From positions 1 to 32,155 of the forward strand of contig CAMYYV010000017.1 in the NCBI GenBank assembly GCA_947303625.1: a DNA stretch of 32,155 nucleotides, given 5' to 3'. The DNA is from an uncultured Bacteroidales bacterium. GTDB lineage: Bacteria; Bacteroidota; Bacteroidia; Bacteroidales; F082. Below are positions 17,386 through 25,394 of the stretch, in pieces. The position numbers and the translations under genes were made by a program. Position 1 is the first letter of the stretch. Every line of letters begins with the position of its first letter. A model generated the notes under the pieces. The model did no database searches. It was given only the letters and a program-made list of their open reading frames with translations, and was not told the DNA's origin.

Positions 17386-17460
17386 GGCATTCAGCCTTCA
17401 GCTATCAGCTTTCAGCTCGATGACACCAAGGCTGATAGCTGACAGCTGACGGCTGATGGC
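17386..17460. repeat. Long imperfect palindrome built from an 8-base TCAGC-type repeat
   Basis: The 5' arm (17386-17418) repeats TCAGC every 8 or so bases. The 3' arm (17430-17460) carries the complementary GCTGA series. They pair over about 30 positions with a few mismatches around an 11-base spacer. It fills the 96-base gap between the carboxylase subunit and acyl-CoA dehydrogenase genes. Confidence 0.85.
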
Positions 17461-17466
17461 TTTTAT

Positions 17467-19458
17467 TTATTCCAACTCCAATAACTGCATTTTATTGTCT
17501 ACCATCTGGCCTTCGGTGACCAGAATCTTCTTCACCTTGGCGATGCCCGAAGACACTATGTTGTTTTCCATCTTCATGGCCTCCACCACCATCATGATGG
17601 TTCCTTCTTTCACTTCATCGCCTTCCTTGACATTAATCTTCACCACCTTGCCTGGCATGGGCGACACGAGACGCGACTTGTCGTTGACCATTTCCTTGCA
17701 TGCATAGTCAAGGGTGTCGTTCAGTTGGTCAGTGCGGAAGCAGGTGAAATTGAGCCCATGGAAGTTGACGATTGTCTTCTGCTCGTCGTTGACGGAGCAA
17801 TAGACCGTCTCGGTGCGGCCGTTGAGCATGATTTTCAGCTGTTTATTCTCGTATTGTAGGAACTCAACAGCAAAGGGCTTCTCCCCTATCGTGCCACTGG
17901 CCTTTCCCGCCTCGGCGGCATGGATACTCACGGGAACACGGATACCTTCCACATCAACGGTAAGTTGCATGTGGTAGCGCCAGTAGCCAATCTCCTCCCA
18001 CACATTGTCGGGATGCTGTTCCACGTGTTTCTTCGCGAAATCGAACATCAGGAAAGCAGCCACGATATCATTGACGCACTGATTCTTGCGGCTGTCGTCC
18101 ATGGCCTTTAGTAGGCTTTCTTGGTGTGTAGCGCAAAACGAAGTGTCAATCTTATTGTCGACGAAGTCCGTGTTCTTGATTACCTCCCATAGGTAGGCCT
18201 TGTTAGTGGTCAGCCCTTGGATGATGAATTGTTTCAACGCGTTTTTTGCTGTCTCAATGGCACTTTGGCGGTCTTTGGCGTGGCAGGTCAGCTTGGCAAT
18301 CATGGGGTCGTAGGCTTCCGTAACGGTGCACGGCCCGTCGATGCTGCTATCGATGCGTGCCCCACGCACCTGAGGCTCATGGTAGGCCGTCACCTTGCCT
18401 GGTGTGGGCAAAAAACCGTTGGCGGGGTCTTCAGCATAGATACGCAACTCGATAGCATGGCCTTGCGGGCGGATGGCATCTTGCGTCCAGCCCATCTCCT
18501 TGCCTCGTGCAATGCGAATTTGTTCCTCGACGATGTCAATGCCGGTACGCATCTCAGTGACGGGATGCTCCACCTGGATACGGGTGTTCATCTCCAGGAA
18601 ATAAAAATTCAGGTCCTTGTCGACGAGAAATTCGACCGTACCCGCATTATGATAACCGATGGCCTGACACAATTTGACGGCGGTATCGCAAATCTGCTGG
18701 CGTTTTTCCTCCGTCAGTGTCGGCGAGGGCGATTCCTCGATAATTTTCTGATATCGGCGTTGTATGGTACATTCACGCTCATGCAGGTGGATGACATGGC
18801 CGAAGTGGTCAGCAAGCACCTGCACCTCGATATGGCGCGGGTTTTCAAGATATTGTTCGACGAAGACCGTGCCGTCGCCGAAGTATTTCTCGGCCTCACG
18901 TGAGGCGCGTTGCAGTTCGTCTTTGAGGTCATCCTTTTCCCATACGATGTGCATGCCTTTGCCTCCTCCTCCAGCTGCCGCCTTAATTAATACGGGATAA
19001 GGTAACGTGTCGGCAGCCTGAAGAATGTCGTCGTGGCTGCCCATCGTACCAAAGGTGACGGGGATATTGTGTTCGACGGCAACCTTACGGGCGGCAATCT
19101 TGTTGCCCATAAGCCGCATCGTGTTGGCGTCAGGACCAATGAAAATGAGATTATTGGCCACACAAGCCTCAGCCAGTTCGGGACTCTCGGAGAGAAAGCC
19201 ATAGCCAGGATGTATGGCATCGGCACCGGCGTCGAGGGCTGCGTCGATTATTTTGCGGACATTGAGGTAGGTGTCTTTCAGTGGACCGTTACCCAATGGA
19301 TAGGCCTCGTCGGCCATGCGGCGGTGAAGGGCGTTGGCATCGTTGTCAGCGAAGACCGCCACCGAATCGATATGGAGCTTCTTCAGGGTCTTGATGACGC
19401 GCACTGCAATCTCGCCACGGTTGGCGATCAGCACCTTATTTATTCTTCTTGTATTCAT
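17467..19458 (-). CDS. Biotin carboxylase-BCCP fusion (acyl-CoA carboxylase alpha subunit)
   Basis: A 663-aa protein that uses ATP and bicarbonate to carboxylate its own biotin. The N-terminal biotin carboxylase domain starts KVLIANRGEIAVR. The ATP-grasp glycine loop GGGGKGM is at 163-169, and MNTRIQVEHPVTE marks the active site. The C-terminal biotinyl domain carries VVEAMKMEN with the biotinylated Lys629. Length and layout match 3-methylcrotonyl-CoA or propionyl-CoA carboxylase alpha subunits, not the separate AccC/AccB pair. No carboxyltransferase subunit is in the window, so the acyl-CoA substrate is undecided. The ATG at 19458 is preferred to the TTG at 19479, which lies in the promoter. 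Confidence 0.92.
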   Translation of the reverse strand: MNTRRINKVLIANRGEIAVRVIKTLKKLHIDSVAVFADNDANALHRRMADEAYPLGNGPLKDTYLNVRKIIDAALDAGADAIHPGYGFLSESPELAEACVANNLIFIGPDANTMRLMGNKIAARKVAVEHNIPVTFGTMGSHDDILQAADTLPYPVLIKAAAGGGGKGMHIVWEKDDLKDELQRASREAEKYFGDGTVFVEQYLENPRHIEVQVLADHFGHVIHLHERECTIQRRYQKIIEESPSPTLTEEKRQQICDTAVKLCQAIGYHNAGTVEFLVDKDLNFYFLEMNTRIQVEHPVTEMRTGIDIVEEQIRIARGKEMGWTQDAIRPQGHAIELRIYAEDPANGFLPTPGKVTAYHEPQVRGARIDSSIDGPCTVTEAYDPMIAKLTCHAKDRQSAIETAKNALKQFIIQGLTTNKAYLWEVIKNTDFVDNKIDTSFCATHQESLLKAMDDSRKNQCVNDIVAAFLMFDFAKKHVEQHPDNVWEEIGYWRYHMQLTVDVEGIRVPVSIHAAEAGKASGTIGEKPFAVEFLQYENKQLKIMLNGRTETVYCSVNDEQKTIVNFHGLNFTCFRTDQLNDTLDYACKEMVNDKSRLVSPMPGKVVKINVKEGDEVKEGTIMMVVEAMKMENNIVSSGIAKVKKILVTEGQMVDNKMQLLELE

Positions 19459-19476
19459 AGGTTCGTTATGATACCG

Positions 19477-19484
19477 CAAAAATA
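19477..19484 (-). promoter_or_regulatory. -7 box for the biotin carboxylase gene
   Basis: On the minus strand TATTTTTG matches TAnnTTTG, 18 bases upstream of the ATG at 19458, just after the terminator hairpin of the preceding gene. No -33 TTTG is obvious. Confidence 0.5.
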
Positions 19485-19520
19485 CAAAAAGAAAGACAAC
19501 CTTTGCAGATTGTCTTTCTT
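19485..19520 (-). terminator. Intrinsic terminator of the T9SS propeller gene
   Basis: On the minus strand AAGAAAGACAA (19520-19510) pairs perfectly with TTGTCTTTCTT (19499-19489) around a 10-base loop and is followed by TTTG. It lies 50 bases after the stop codon at 19570 and directly before the next promoter box. Confidence 0.75.
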
Positions 19521-19539
19521 ATTTTTTGGTGGTTTCTGG

Positions 19540-19564
19540 GAGACGTTTCAGGAAACGTCTCTAC
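19540..19564 (-). repeat. REP-like palindrome with GTAG foot
   Basis: GAGACGTTTC (19540-19549) pairs with GAAACGTCTC (19552-19561), a perfect 10-base-pair stem with a minimal loop. On the minus strand the hairpin is preceded immediately by GTA, making GTAGAGAC at the foot. It sits six bases after the stop of the T9SS-exported protein. Confidence 0.85.
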
Positions 19565-19569
19565 AAAGA

Positions 19570-22437
19570 TCAATACACCAGGAACTTCACGCTGGCGCTG
19601 TTGGCACCCTGGCTGAGGCGCAGGATATAGCTGCCAGTGCTGAGGTTCTCGGCATTGATGTTCACTTGATGTTCACCGTTGTTGAGGCGACCCAAGTTCT
19701 GGTTCATCACCATACGGCCGGTCATGTCGAACACCTGATAGCTGACATTGCTGCTCTCTTCGACGTTGAAGCTGAGTGTGGCTTGGCTGGCTACCGGGTT
19801 AGGATACATGCTGACAGTGATGGCATTGACCTCTTCGTTTTCAGGAACACTCGCGAAGTCCTTCTTGTAGTTCTCGCAGCGGAACACGCCTCTGCCGTAG
19901 GTGGCGGCATAGATGACACCCGTGTTGTGAACACCAGGATAGACGGTGACAAAGGTACCTTCCTCAGTCACGTTAACAGTTTGTTCGTCCTCATGGAACA
20001 TCAACTGTTGTTTGAGGTCCATGACAGGCACTTCACCAAGGAGCTGGCTATCAGCAGCCCAGTTGGGGTTCGACGAACCGATGCGCTCGCAGCGATAGAT
20101 GCCGCGTTCGGTGCCGAGGATGACATCGCCAGTTTCCATTTCGATTAACGACGCGTAAACCGGCATGGCGGGCAGGTTGCCCTGTTTGGCGGTGAAGGTA
20201 GGCTCTTCGGCAGTGGCATTGCTGGAATAGAACACATAGTTGTCGTTGCCGTAGTTGCCGAGAGTGACGATGACTTTATTGGCATCTTGCGGGTCGACAG
20301 CGATAGAGGTCACGCATTGACCGTCAACACCGGGGAGAGTGAGCTCGGTGTTGGTCACAAGGAAGGCCGAGTCAGTGATGGTGCCAGTGGCCTCGTCAAG
20401 AACGGTCTTGAGGTTCGAAAGGCGGAACAGTCTGCCTTCCTTGGTGCCGACAAACAGGTGGTCGCCATCGGCTGAGACAGCCATGCCAAGAGGCTCACCA
20501 GCGAAACCGCTGTGGCTCTTGTCGGCCACTTTATACCAATAGGTCTCCACGGCGAAGTCGAGCGGAGTAAGAGTCATATAAATGGCGTCTTTGAAGCCGA
20601 CGAACAATTTAGCGCTGATGGGGTCGTGGACGAGGATGGAGTCGCCTGCATGCAACGAGTGTTCAAGGGTGTAGCTGAACGGGAAGTTGTTTTTGCTCAT
20701 CACTTGAATGACATCACCAGCATGGAGATTGTGTTCAGTCTCGTTGTAAGCCCACACTTCGACAGGGTTGAGGTCATCGTTGTAGTTTTCGAGCAGTACG
20801 ATAGGCGTGCGGAACGATGAGCTGCTGAGGCTGATGCTCGAGCTGGAGGTGAAGTTGGTCGACACCCAGTCTTCACCAGCTGTTTCGGTACGAGCCAGGC
20901 CACCAGCCTTATAAGTCACGATGAAGGTGTTGGGGTTGATGTTGGAAATCACGCTGGGACCACCGTGCGAGTCGTCATCGAAGTAGCCCATGTTGGTGCC
21001 ACTAGGATTGATCCAGACGCCCGTGCAGAGGCTCAAAGCGTTTTCATTACCGTCGATCCTCACAATACCGTGATCGAGGCCAGAAGCCAGAACTCTGGTG
21101 TCCTTGCCAGAAGGTGCGACGGAGAACATACGAGTAGTGACATAGTTTCTGTTGCAGTTGGCGAACGTGAATCTGTCGGTGCCTTTATAGATACCGCCAT
21201 CGGTACCCACATAGCATTCATTAGCGTTTCTGGGATTGAACACCATGGTATGGAGGCCACAGTGAAGGTAGTCGTTGGCATAAATCATCGAGGCAGCGGT
21301 CACTTGCACGCAGATGTAATAGCCGTTGCCCGATTCGGGTTTTTGAAGCTGCCAGAGGTTGTAACCCAACACATAGACGATGCCTTCGTCATTGGGGTCA
21401 ACAACAAGACCGTGGTTATTAAGTCCGAAGCCCTCAAAGACATTGTGTCCTTGGGAAGAGTTCGTGGAGGGCAGGATGACCGACCAGGTCTCGCCCTTGT
21501 TGTCGGAGGCATAGATTCCTGTGTGGACACCATTGCCATCGATGGAGGCTGCATAGATAACGTTAGGGTTGGAAGGGGCAATGCCGATTTCGAAGAGGCC
21601 AGCAGCAGTCGGCAGGAGGGTGTCGCCCGACATGTTATTGCCTGCGGTGGAGTGACAAGTCAGGTGGTTGACACGACTGCCGATATAAACCATGCCGTCG
21701 ACAGAAGCGACGATGGTCTTGTCGCTACCGACTTTCACCACGTCGGCTTTGCCAGCGATAGCTTCGTGCCAGGTCTCACCTTTATCATTCGAATACTTCA
21801 AGCCGTTGTCGGTGGCTGCAATAATGACGTCACCAGCCACGGCAATGTCGTTGACATAGAGCCAGTCCTCACCATCGGGGGTGACGATAGGGGTCAGAAC
21901 GTCGTCGACGAGCTTATAGACACCCGTGCCGACAAAGCTATTGTCGTAACTTTGTTGGCTGAGGCCGTTGTAGGTGGCAGCATTGCCGCCGTCGCCAGTG
22001 CCGACATAGATAACACCATCGGCATCCTGGGCCATGCAGCTGACCATCAGGTTGATGTCGCCGACTTGATGCCAGGTGACACCGAAGTTATACGACTTGA
22101 AGACACCGCCGCCCTTGGCGCCGATGTAGACCACATTCGATTGATTGTCATACACGACAGCCGTCGTTTGGCCACCCATGTTGTCGGGACCCATGCTGAT
22201 CCAATACAGCGGGTCATCGGCAGCGTTTCTCATGGCAGGAGATTGCATGGCCTTGAGCACATCAGCGGGATCGATCATGCCCGTGTTTTGGTTCGCACGG
22301 AGATTCCCCATGAAAGCTTCTGCATTGTTGGTTTGCTTGCGAGGGACATAGTGTCCACCTTGGTCAGCGATTGCCATCGTTTGACCAAAGATCATGATTA
22401 CCAGAAGTAAACTGAAAGGTAAAAATCTCTTTTTCAT
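19570..22437 (-). CDS. T9SS-exported Asp-box beta-propeller protein
   Basis: A 955-aa secreted or surface protein. A signal peptide covers about residues 1-24. Three BNR/Asp-box motifs are readable: SYNFGVTW (115-122), SNDKGETW (216-223) and SDNKGETW (311-318). Recurrent VYIGAKGG/IYVGTGDGG-type strands suggest a sortilin- or sialidase-like propeller, with no clear catalytic residues. The last 79 residues, from MYPNPV at about 877, form a type IX secretion C-terminal sorting domain, with MTGRMV and LSTGSYILRL motifs. This implies a T9SS in the genome, though no T9SS component gene is in the window. The gene has its own promoter and terminator, so it is probably monocistronic. Substrate unknown. 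Confidence 0.9.
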   Translation of the reverse strand: MKKRFLPFSLLLVIMIFGQTMAIADQGGHYVPRKQTNNAEAFMGNLRANQNTGMIDPADVLKAMQSPAMRNAADDPLYWISMGPDNMGGQTTAVVYDNQSNVVYIGAKGGGVFKSYNFGVTWHQVGDINLMVSCMAQDADGVIYVGTGDGGNAATYNGLSQQSYDNSFVGTGVYKLVDDVLTPIVTPDGEDWLYVNDIAVAGDVIIAATDNGLKYSNDKGETWHEAIAGKADVVKVGSDKTIVASVDGMVYIGSRVNHLTCHSTAGNNMSGDTLLPTAAGLFEIGIAPSNPNVIYAASIDGNGVHTGIYASDNKGETWSVILPSTNSSQGHNVFEGFGLNNHGLVVDPNDEGIVYVLGYNLWQLQKPESGNGYYICVQVTAASMIYANDYLHCGLHTMVFNPRNANECYVGTDGGIYKGTDRFTFANCNRNYVTTRMFSVAPSGKDTRVLASGLDHGIVRIDGNENALSLCTGVWINPSGTNMGYFDDDSHGGPSVISNINPNTFIVTYKAGGLARTETAGEDWVSTNFTSSSSISLSSSSFRTPIVLLENYNDDLNPVEVWAYNETEHNLHAGDVIQVMSKNNFPFSYTLEHSLHAGDSILVHDPISAKLFVGFKDAIYMTLTPLDFAVETYWYKVADKSHSGFAGEPLGMAVSADGDHLFVGTKEGRLFRLSNLKTVLDEATGTITDSAFLVTNTELTLPGVDGQCVTSIAVDPQDANKVIVTLGNYGNDNYVFYSSNATAEEPTFTAKQGNLPAMPVYASLIEMETGDVILGTERGIYRCERIGSSNPNWAADSQLLGEVPVMDLKQQLMFHEDEQTVNVTEEGTFVTVYPGVHNTGVIYAATYGRGVFRCENYKKDFASVPENEEVNAITVSMYPNPVASQATLSFNVEESSNVSYQVFDMTGRMVMNQNLGRLNNGEHQVNINAENLSTGSYILRLSQGANSASVKFLVY

Positions 22438-22469
22438 ATTGTGAAATTTTAATTAATTATCCGTTTTAG

Positions 22470-22502
22470 CCGTATAATAACGGTTTTTCACTTTAGATAC
22501 GG
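22470..22502 (-). promoter_or_regulatory. Possible alternative hairpins in the leader of the T9SS propeller mRNA
   Basis: In the predicted 5' leader, CCGTAT (complement of 22497-22502) can pair with ATACGG (complement of 22470-22475). CCGTT (complement of 22479-22483) can instead pair with AACGG (complement of 22461-22465). The two pairings interleave and would exclude each other. Stems are short, so this may be chance. Confidence 0.25.
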
Positions 22503-22506
22503 TCTG

Positions 22507-22514
22507 CAAATATA
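22507..22514 (-). promoter_or_regulatory. -7 box for the T9SS propeller gene
   Basis: On the minus strand TATATTTG matches TAnnTTTG, 69 bases upstream of the ATG at 22437. The rest of the 158-base gap (22441-22598) is AT-rich. A T-rich run lies around the -33 position. No further gene is seen there. Confidence 0.65.
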
Positions 22515-22598
22515 GGACATTCTTCGAAAGAAAAAACATTTTTGCGAAAAAAAATGTGTTTTTTTTCTCAATATGTTCATTTTGAGGCGAAAAAAATA

Positions 22599-23360
22599 TC
22601 AAAAAATCCTCATTTCGGACACTTCAAGCCATCCAACGCTTCCATTGGCAATTCGGATTTGAGCCCATTCTCCCTGGGTGTCCATCACGTCGACTTTGGC
22701 ACCTTCATGAAGCACAAAAAGGTCGACGCTCTTGGTGCTTGGCGAGCTTTTCACCGTCACGGTAGGCGTCATGATAATGGCCTGGTCTTCCCTGTCGGCG
22801 ATGAGTTTCAACTGAACGGCAAAGGTCACCGAAAGGGCAAAACTGATAAGGAAAATCAGACCCATGAAGAAGCCCAACTTGCGGAGGCCCACTTTGCGGG
22901 CGCGGAGGAAGAGGAAGAGCATGGTTAGCAGTAGGGCAAAAACGGCAATGGAAAACCATGCCCAGGCATCGCCCGACATAGCCGAGCGTAGGCTATGCCA
23001 CCACCTGACGATAAACGACTGGGGCACCGGCTCGATTTTGTCGACAATAGAGGCGTTGGCAATGGCCAGGTTGGCTTGCACATCCTCATCGGAAGGGTCA
23101 ATTTTCAAGGCTTTCTCATAGCAATAAATGGCCATGGGAAACTCGCCGAGTTTATAGTAGGCATTGCCCATGTTATAGTAAACTGACACCGACTCCAAAC
23201 CGTCATCGAGGATTTTCTGGTAGGTGGCGACAGCATCGTCGTAATTACCTGAATTATAAGCGGTATTGGCCTGCTCAAACCAGGCATCGGTGCCCTCTTG
23301 GGCGAAAGCCATGCCCATCAGGGCGAAGAGTCCCATTAATAATAAGGTGTATCTTTTCAT
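22599..23360 (-). CDS. batE: BatE: TPR and SH3-like membrane protein
   Basis: The last gene of the Bat (Bacteroides aerotolerance) cluster, 253 aa. A signal peptide (1-20) is followed by TPR repeats at about 25-92 (AWFEQANTAYNSGNYDDAVATYQKIL and VYYNMGNAYYKLGEFPMAIYCYEKAL). Two transmembrane segments are at about 133-152 and 162-184. A C-terminal SH3-like domain (about 195-253) contains VKSSPS and GEWAQIRIANGSVGWL. This architecture is diagnostic of BatE. It starts 21 bases after the batD stop. AT-rich sequence but no clear terminator follows. Confidence 0.92.
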   Translation of the reverse strand: MKRYTLLLMGLFALMGMAFAQEGTDAWFEQANTAYNSGNYDDAVATYQKILDDGLESVSVYYNMGNAYYKLGEFPMAIYCYEKALKIDPSDEDVQANLAIANASIVDKIEPVPQSFIVRWWHSLRSAMSGDAWAWFSIAVFALLLTMLFLFLRARKVGLRKLGFFMGLIFLISFALSVTFAVQLKLIADREDQAIIMTPTVTVKSSPSTKSVDLFVLHEGAKVDVMDTQGEWAQIRIANGSVGWLEVSEMRIF

Positions 23361-23381
23361 GATGTTTTTCCCTTTCTTTTG

Positions 23382-25262
23382 TTACAAGACTTTTTCGGCT
23401 CTCGAGATCACATCGATGCCTTTTTGGTACAACTCATCCATCTTTTCCTCAGCGCTACCCGGAGCGAAGCGTGCAAACTCGCAGCTATTGAGCGTGTCGA
23501 CAAACTGTTGGGTCAGATCGTCAGGAACGTTTTTGGCGTGCATGGTCTCACTCACTGTGTCCATTGAGAGTTTGGAGCGTTCGATACCCGTCTTGTCGGC
23601 GATATAACCCCAAAGGGCTTGCGACATCTCGACGTAGAACTTCTCCTGGTCTTTGGCTTTCAGGTATTGGAGGGCGCTCTTCAGTCGGCCACGTGCCACC
23701 TTGTCGGCCTTACGGTTGCGGTTGGCGGCGGTGTCTTGCGACAACTGTTGGCGTTTTTTAAGCACAAGTAGCAAGACGACGAAGAGCAGCAAGAGACCCA
23801 GCAAGATTACATAATAGGCCGCCGAGCCAAAGAAAGTGGAATGAGCTGGGCGCAACTTGGCATTGTCGCGCTTGATATGACGGATATCGCTGCCGAGATA
23901 CTTGATATCTTCCTGGTTGGATGCATAGATGCCACCTCCCTGATCAGAGTCCTTGCCTTTCCGTATGTCGAGGCTATATGCGTCGGAAGTCAAAGTCTTG
24001 TAAGAATCGGTGGCAGGATCGAAGAAAGAGAACTCGGCAGCGGGAATTTTGAAGTTTCCGGCACGGCGGGGGATAACGAGATACTCGGCTTTCTTGGTCC
24101 CATTGAGACCGTGAGCGTTGTGGTCGACCGAAGTGGTGATTTTAGGGTCGTAAGCCTCAAAATCGGGAGGAAGGACTGGAGAAGGCATTTGGAGCAGTTC
24201 CACGTTGCCTTGTCCCGAAACGGTATAAGTCAGCGTGAAGGCTTCATTGGTGCTCAACTCAGTCTTGTCGATTTCCGACTTGAAGGTATAGTTGCCCACG
24301 GCGCCGGCAAAAGAATCAGGCTTGTCGGCCACAGGCAGGTTCTTCACATCAATAGTAAGTGTCGAAGAGCTAAGCTGCTTGTTCACATTCTTTATGTTGC
24401 GATTGAAGAAAGGATCATTGAAGAATATGTCGAAGGGGTCGTTGCTGCGGCGGCTAGTCTCCGTCCTGATTTGGGCGATGCACTCGATGGTCATAGGGTC
24501 GAGAGTGAGGCTACCACTACGTTGGGGCACAATGACCATCTTTTGAATCTCGGCCACGGTGTATTCGACGCCGTTGATATATTCACTGGTTTGGCGCAAG
24601 GCACCGCCATTGTTGTCGGAGATGTCCTTGGTCCAAAAGCCTGCGTATGACGGCATCTTTTCGACCGAGAGAGACGAGACTGGCACGCGAGTGTAAAGCT
24701 TGTAGGTCAGCACGAGCTGTTCGCCAACATATACCGACTTCTTAGAGGGGATGACCTTAAGGAACAGGTCCTTGCCGCTGACTTCAGGGTCGTTGGTGCT
24801 CTGTTGGGCTTGACCTTGCCCCGAGTTGCCTCCTGAATAGGCTCCTGATCCACCGCCTGCATAGCTTCCGTCGTCAGGAACTACTTTGATGTCAAAAGGC
24901 TCGCTTGTGATCTTTTCACCTCGCACGGTGAGCGAGGCCGACCCAACATGGAAGGTGCCTTCCTGGTAGGCTTGCAAGGCATAGGTATAGGTGTTGCGCA
25001 CGGTGCGCGTCACCCCTCCTCCCGTCATCGAGATGCTCGAACTCGACGAGGTGAACGGGCCTCCTACCACGTTGAAACCCTCGAATGAAGGCGCACTGAA
25101 GTTCCTACCTTCGGCATTGGCTTCAAACACCACTTGGAAACGCTCGCCCACCACTACTTGCTTCTTGGCGTTGACAGTGAGACGGGGATCGTCGTCTTGG
25201 GCCCATGCAACCATGGGGGCGACGCAAACCATAAACAATAATAACCTGAATATCTTCTTCAT
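23382..25262 (-). CDS. batD: BatD: exported protein of the Bat cluster
   Basis: A 626-aa protein with a signal peptide (1-22), a large periplasmic beta-rich region opening with LTVNAKKQVVVGERFQVVFEAN, and one transmembrane helix at about 482-501. A C-terminal cytoplasmic tail of about 120 residues, rich in Lys and Gln, follows. The SFEGFNVVGGPFTSSSSSISMTGGGVTRTVRNTYTYAL segment is characteristic of BatD. The family has been linked to oxygen and stress tolerance, but its biochemistry is unsolved. ATG 25262 begins the signal peptide. Unlike its coupled neighbours it is separated from batC by 132 bases filled with palindromic repeats, and it may have its own weak promoter. Confidence 0.93.
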   Translation of the reverse strand: MKKIFRLLLFMVCVAPMVAWAQDDDPRLTVNAKKQVVVGERFQVVFEANAEGRNFSAPSFEGFNVVGGPFTSSSSSISMTGGGVTRTVRNTYTYALQAYQEGTFHVGSASLTVRGEKITSEPFDIKVVPDDGSYAGGGSGAYSGGNSGQGQAQQSTNDPEVSGKDLFLKVIPSKKSVYVGEQLVLTYKLYTRVPVSSLSVEKMPSYAGFWTKDISDNNGGALRQTSEYINGVEYTVAEIQKMVIVPQRSGSLTLDPMTIECIAQIRTETSRRSNDPFDIFFNDPFFNRNIKNVNKQLSSSTLTIDVKNLPVADKPDSFAGAVGNYTFKSEIDKTELSTNEAFTLTYTVSGQGNVELLQMPSPVLPPDFEAYDPKITTSVDHNAHGLNGTKKAEYLVIPRRAGNFKIPAAEFSFFDPATDSYKTLTSDAYSLDIRKGKDSDQGGGIYASNQEDIKYLGSDIRHIKRDNAKLRPAHSTFFGSAAYYVILLGLLLLFVVLLLVLKKRQQLSQDTAANRNRKADKVARGRLKSALQYLKAKDQEKFYVEMSQALWGYIADKTGIERSKLSMDTVSETMHAKNVPDDLTQQFVDTLNSCEFARFAPGSAEEKMDELYQKGIDVISRAEKVL

Positions 25263-25283
25263 TGATTCTTTGATTTCACGATG

Positions 25284-25291
25284 CAAAAATA
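25284..25291 (-). promoter_or_regulatory. Possible internal promoter before batD
   Basis: On the minus strand TATTTTTG matches TAnnTTTG, 21 bases upstream of the batD ATG. No -33 element is seen. It could restart transcription after the repeat cluster. Confidence 0.3.
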
Positions 25292-25300
25292 ACACTTTTT

Positions 25301-25393
25301 TGGGCGGACGCGCAGGTCCGTATTTGTTTTAGGAGGACAGACACATAGATTCACATTTTTTTGGGGAGGGCGGACACATGGGTCCGCCCCTAC
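25301..25393 (-). repeat. Cluster of REP-like palindromes between batC and batD
   Basis: The best copy is at 25368-25393. On the minus strand GTAGGGGCGGAC, loop CCATGT and GTCCGCCC form the hairpin, with GTAG at the foot. Two decayed relatives follow in the same orientation. At 25331-25355 only the 3' half (ATGTGTCTGTCC) is preserved. At 25301-25319 a GCGGAC-loop-GTCCGCCC remnant is seen with a different loop. The loop and stem match the element at 4927-4962. Confidence 0.85.
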
Positions 25394-25394
25394 A

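Noticed and set aside
20965-22410. 481-codon plus-strand open frame
   Set aside because: It lies entirely antisense to the T9SS propeller gene, whose signal peptide, Asp-boxes and sorting domain are clear. The antisense product shows no domain.
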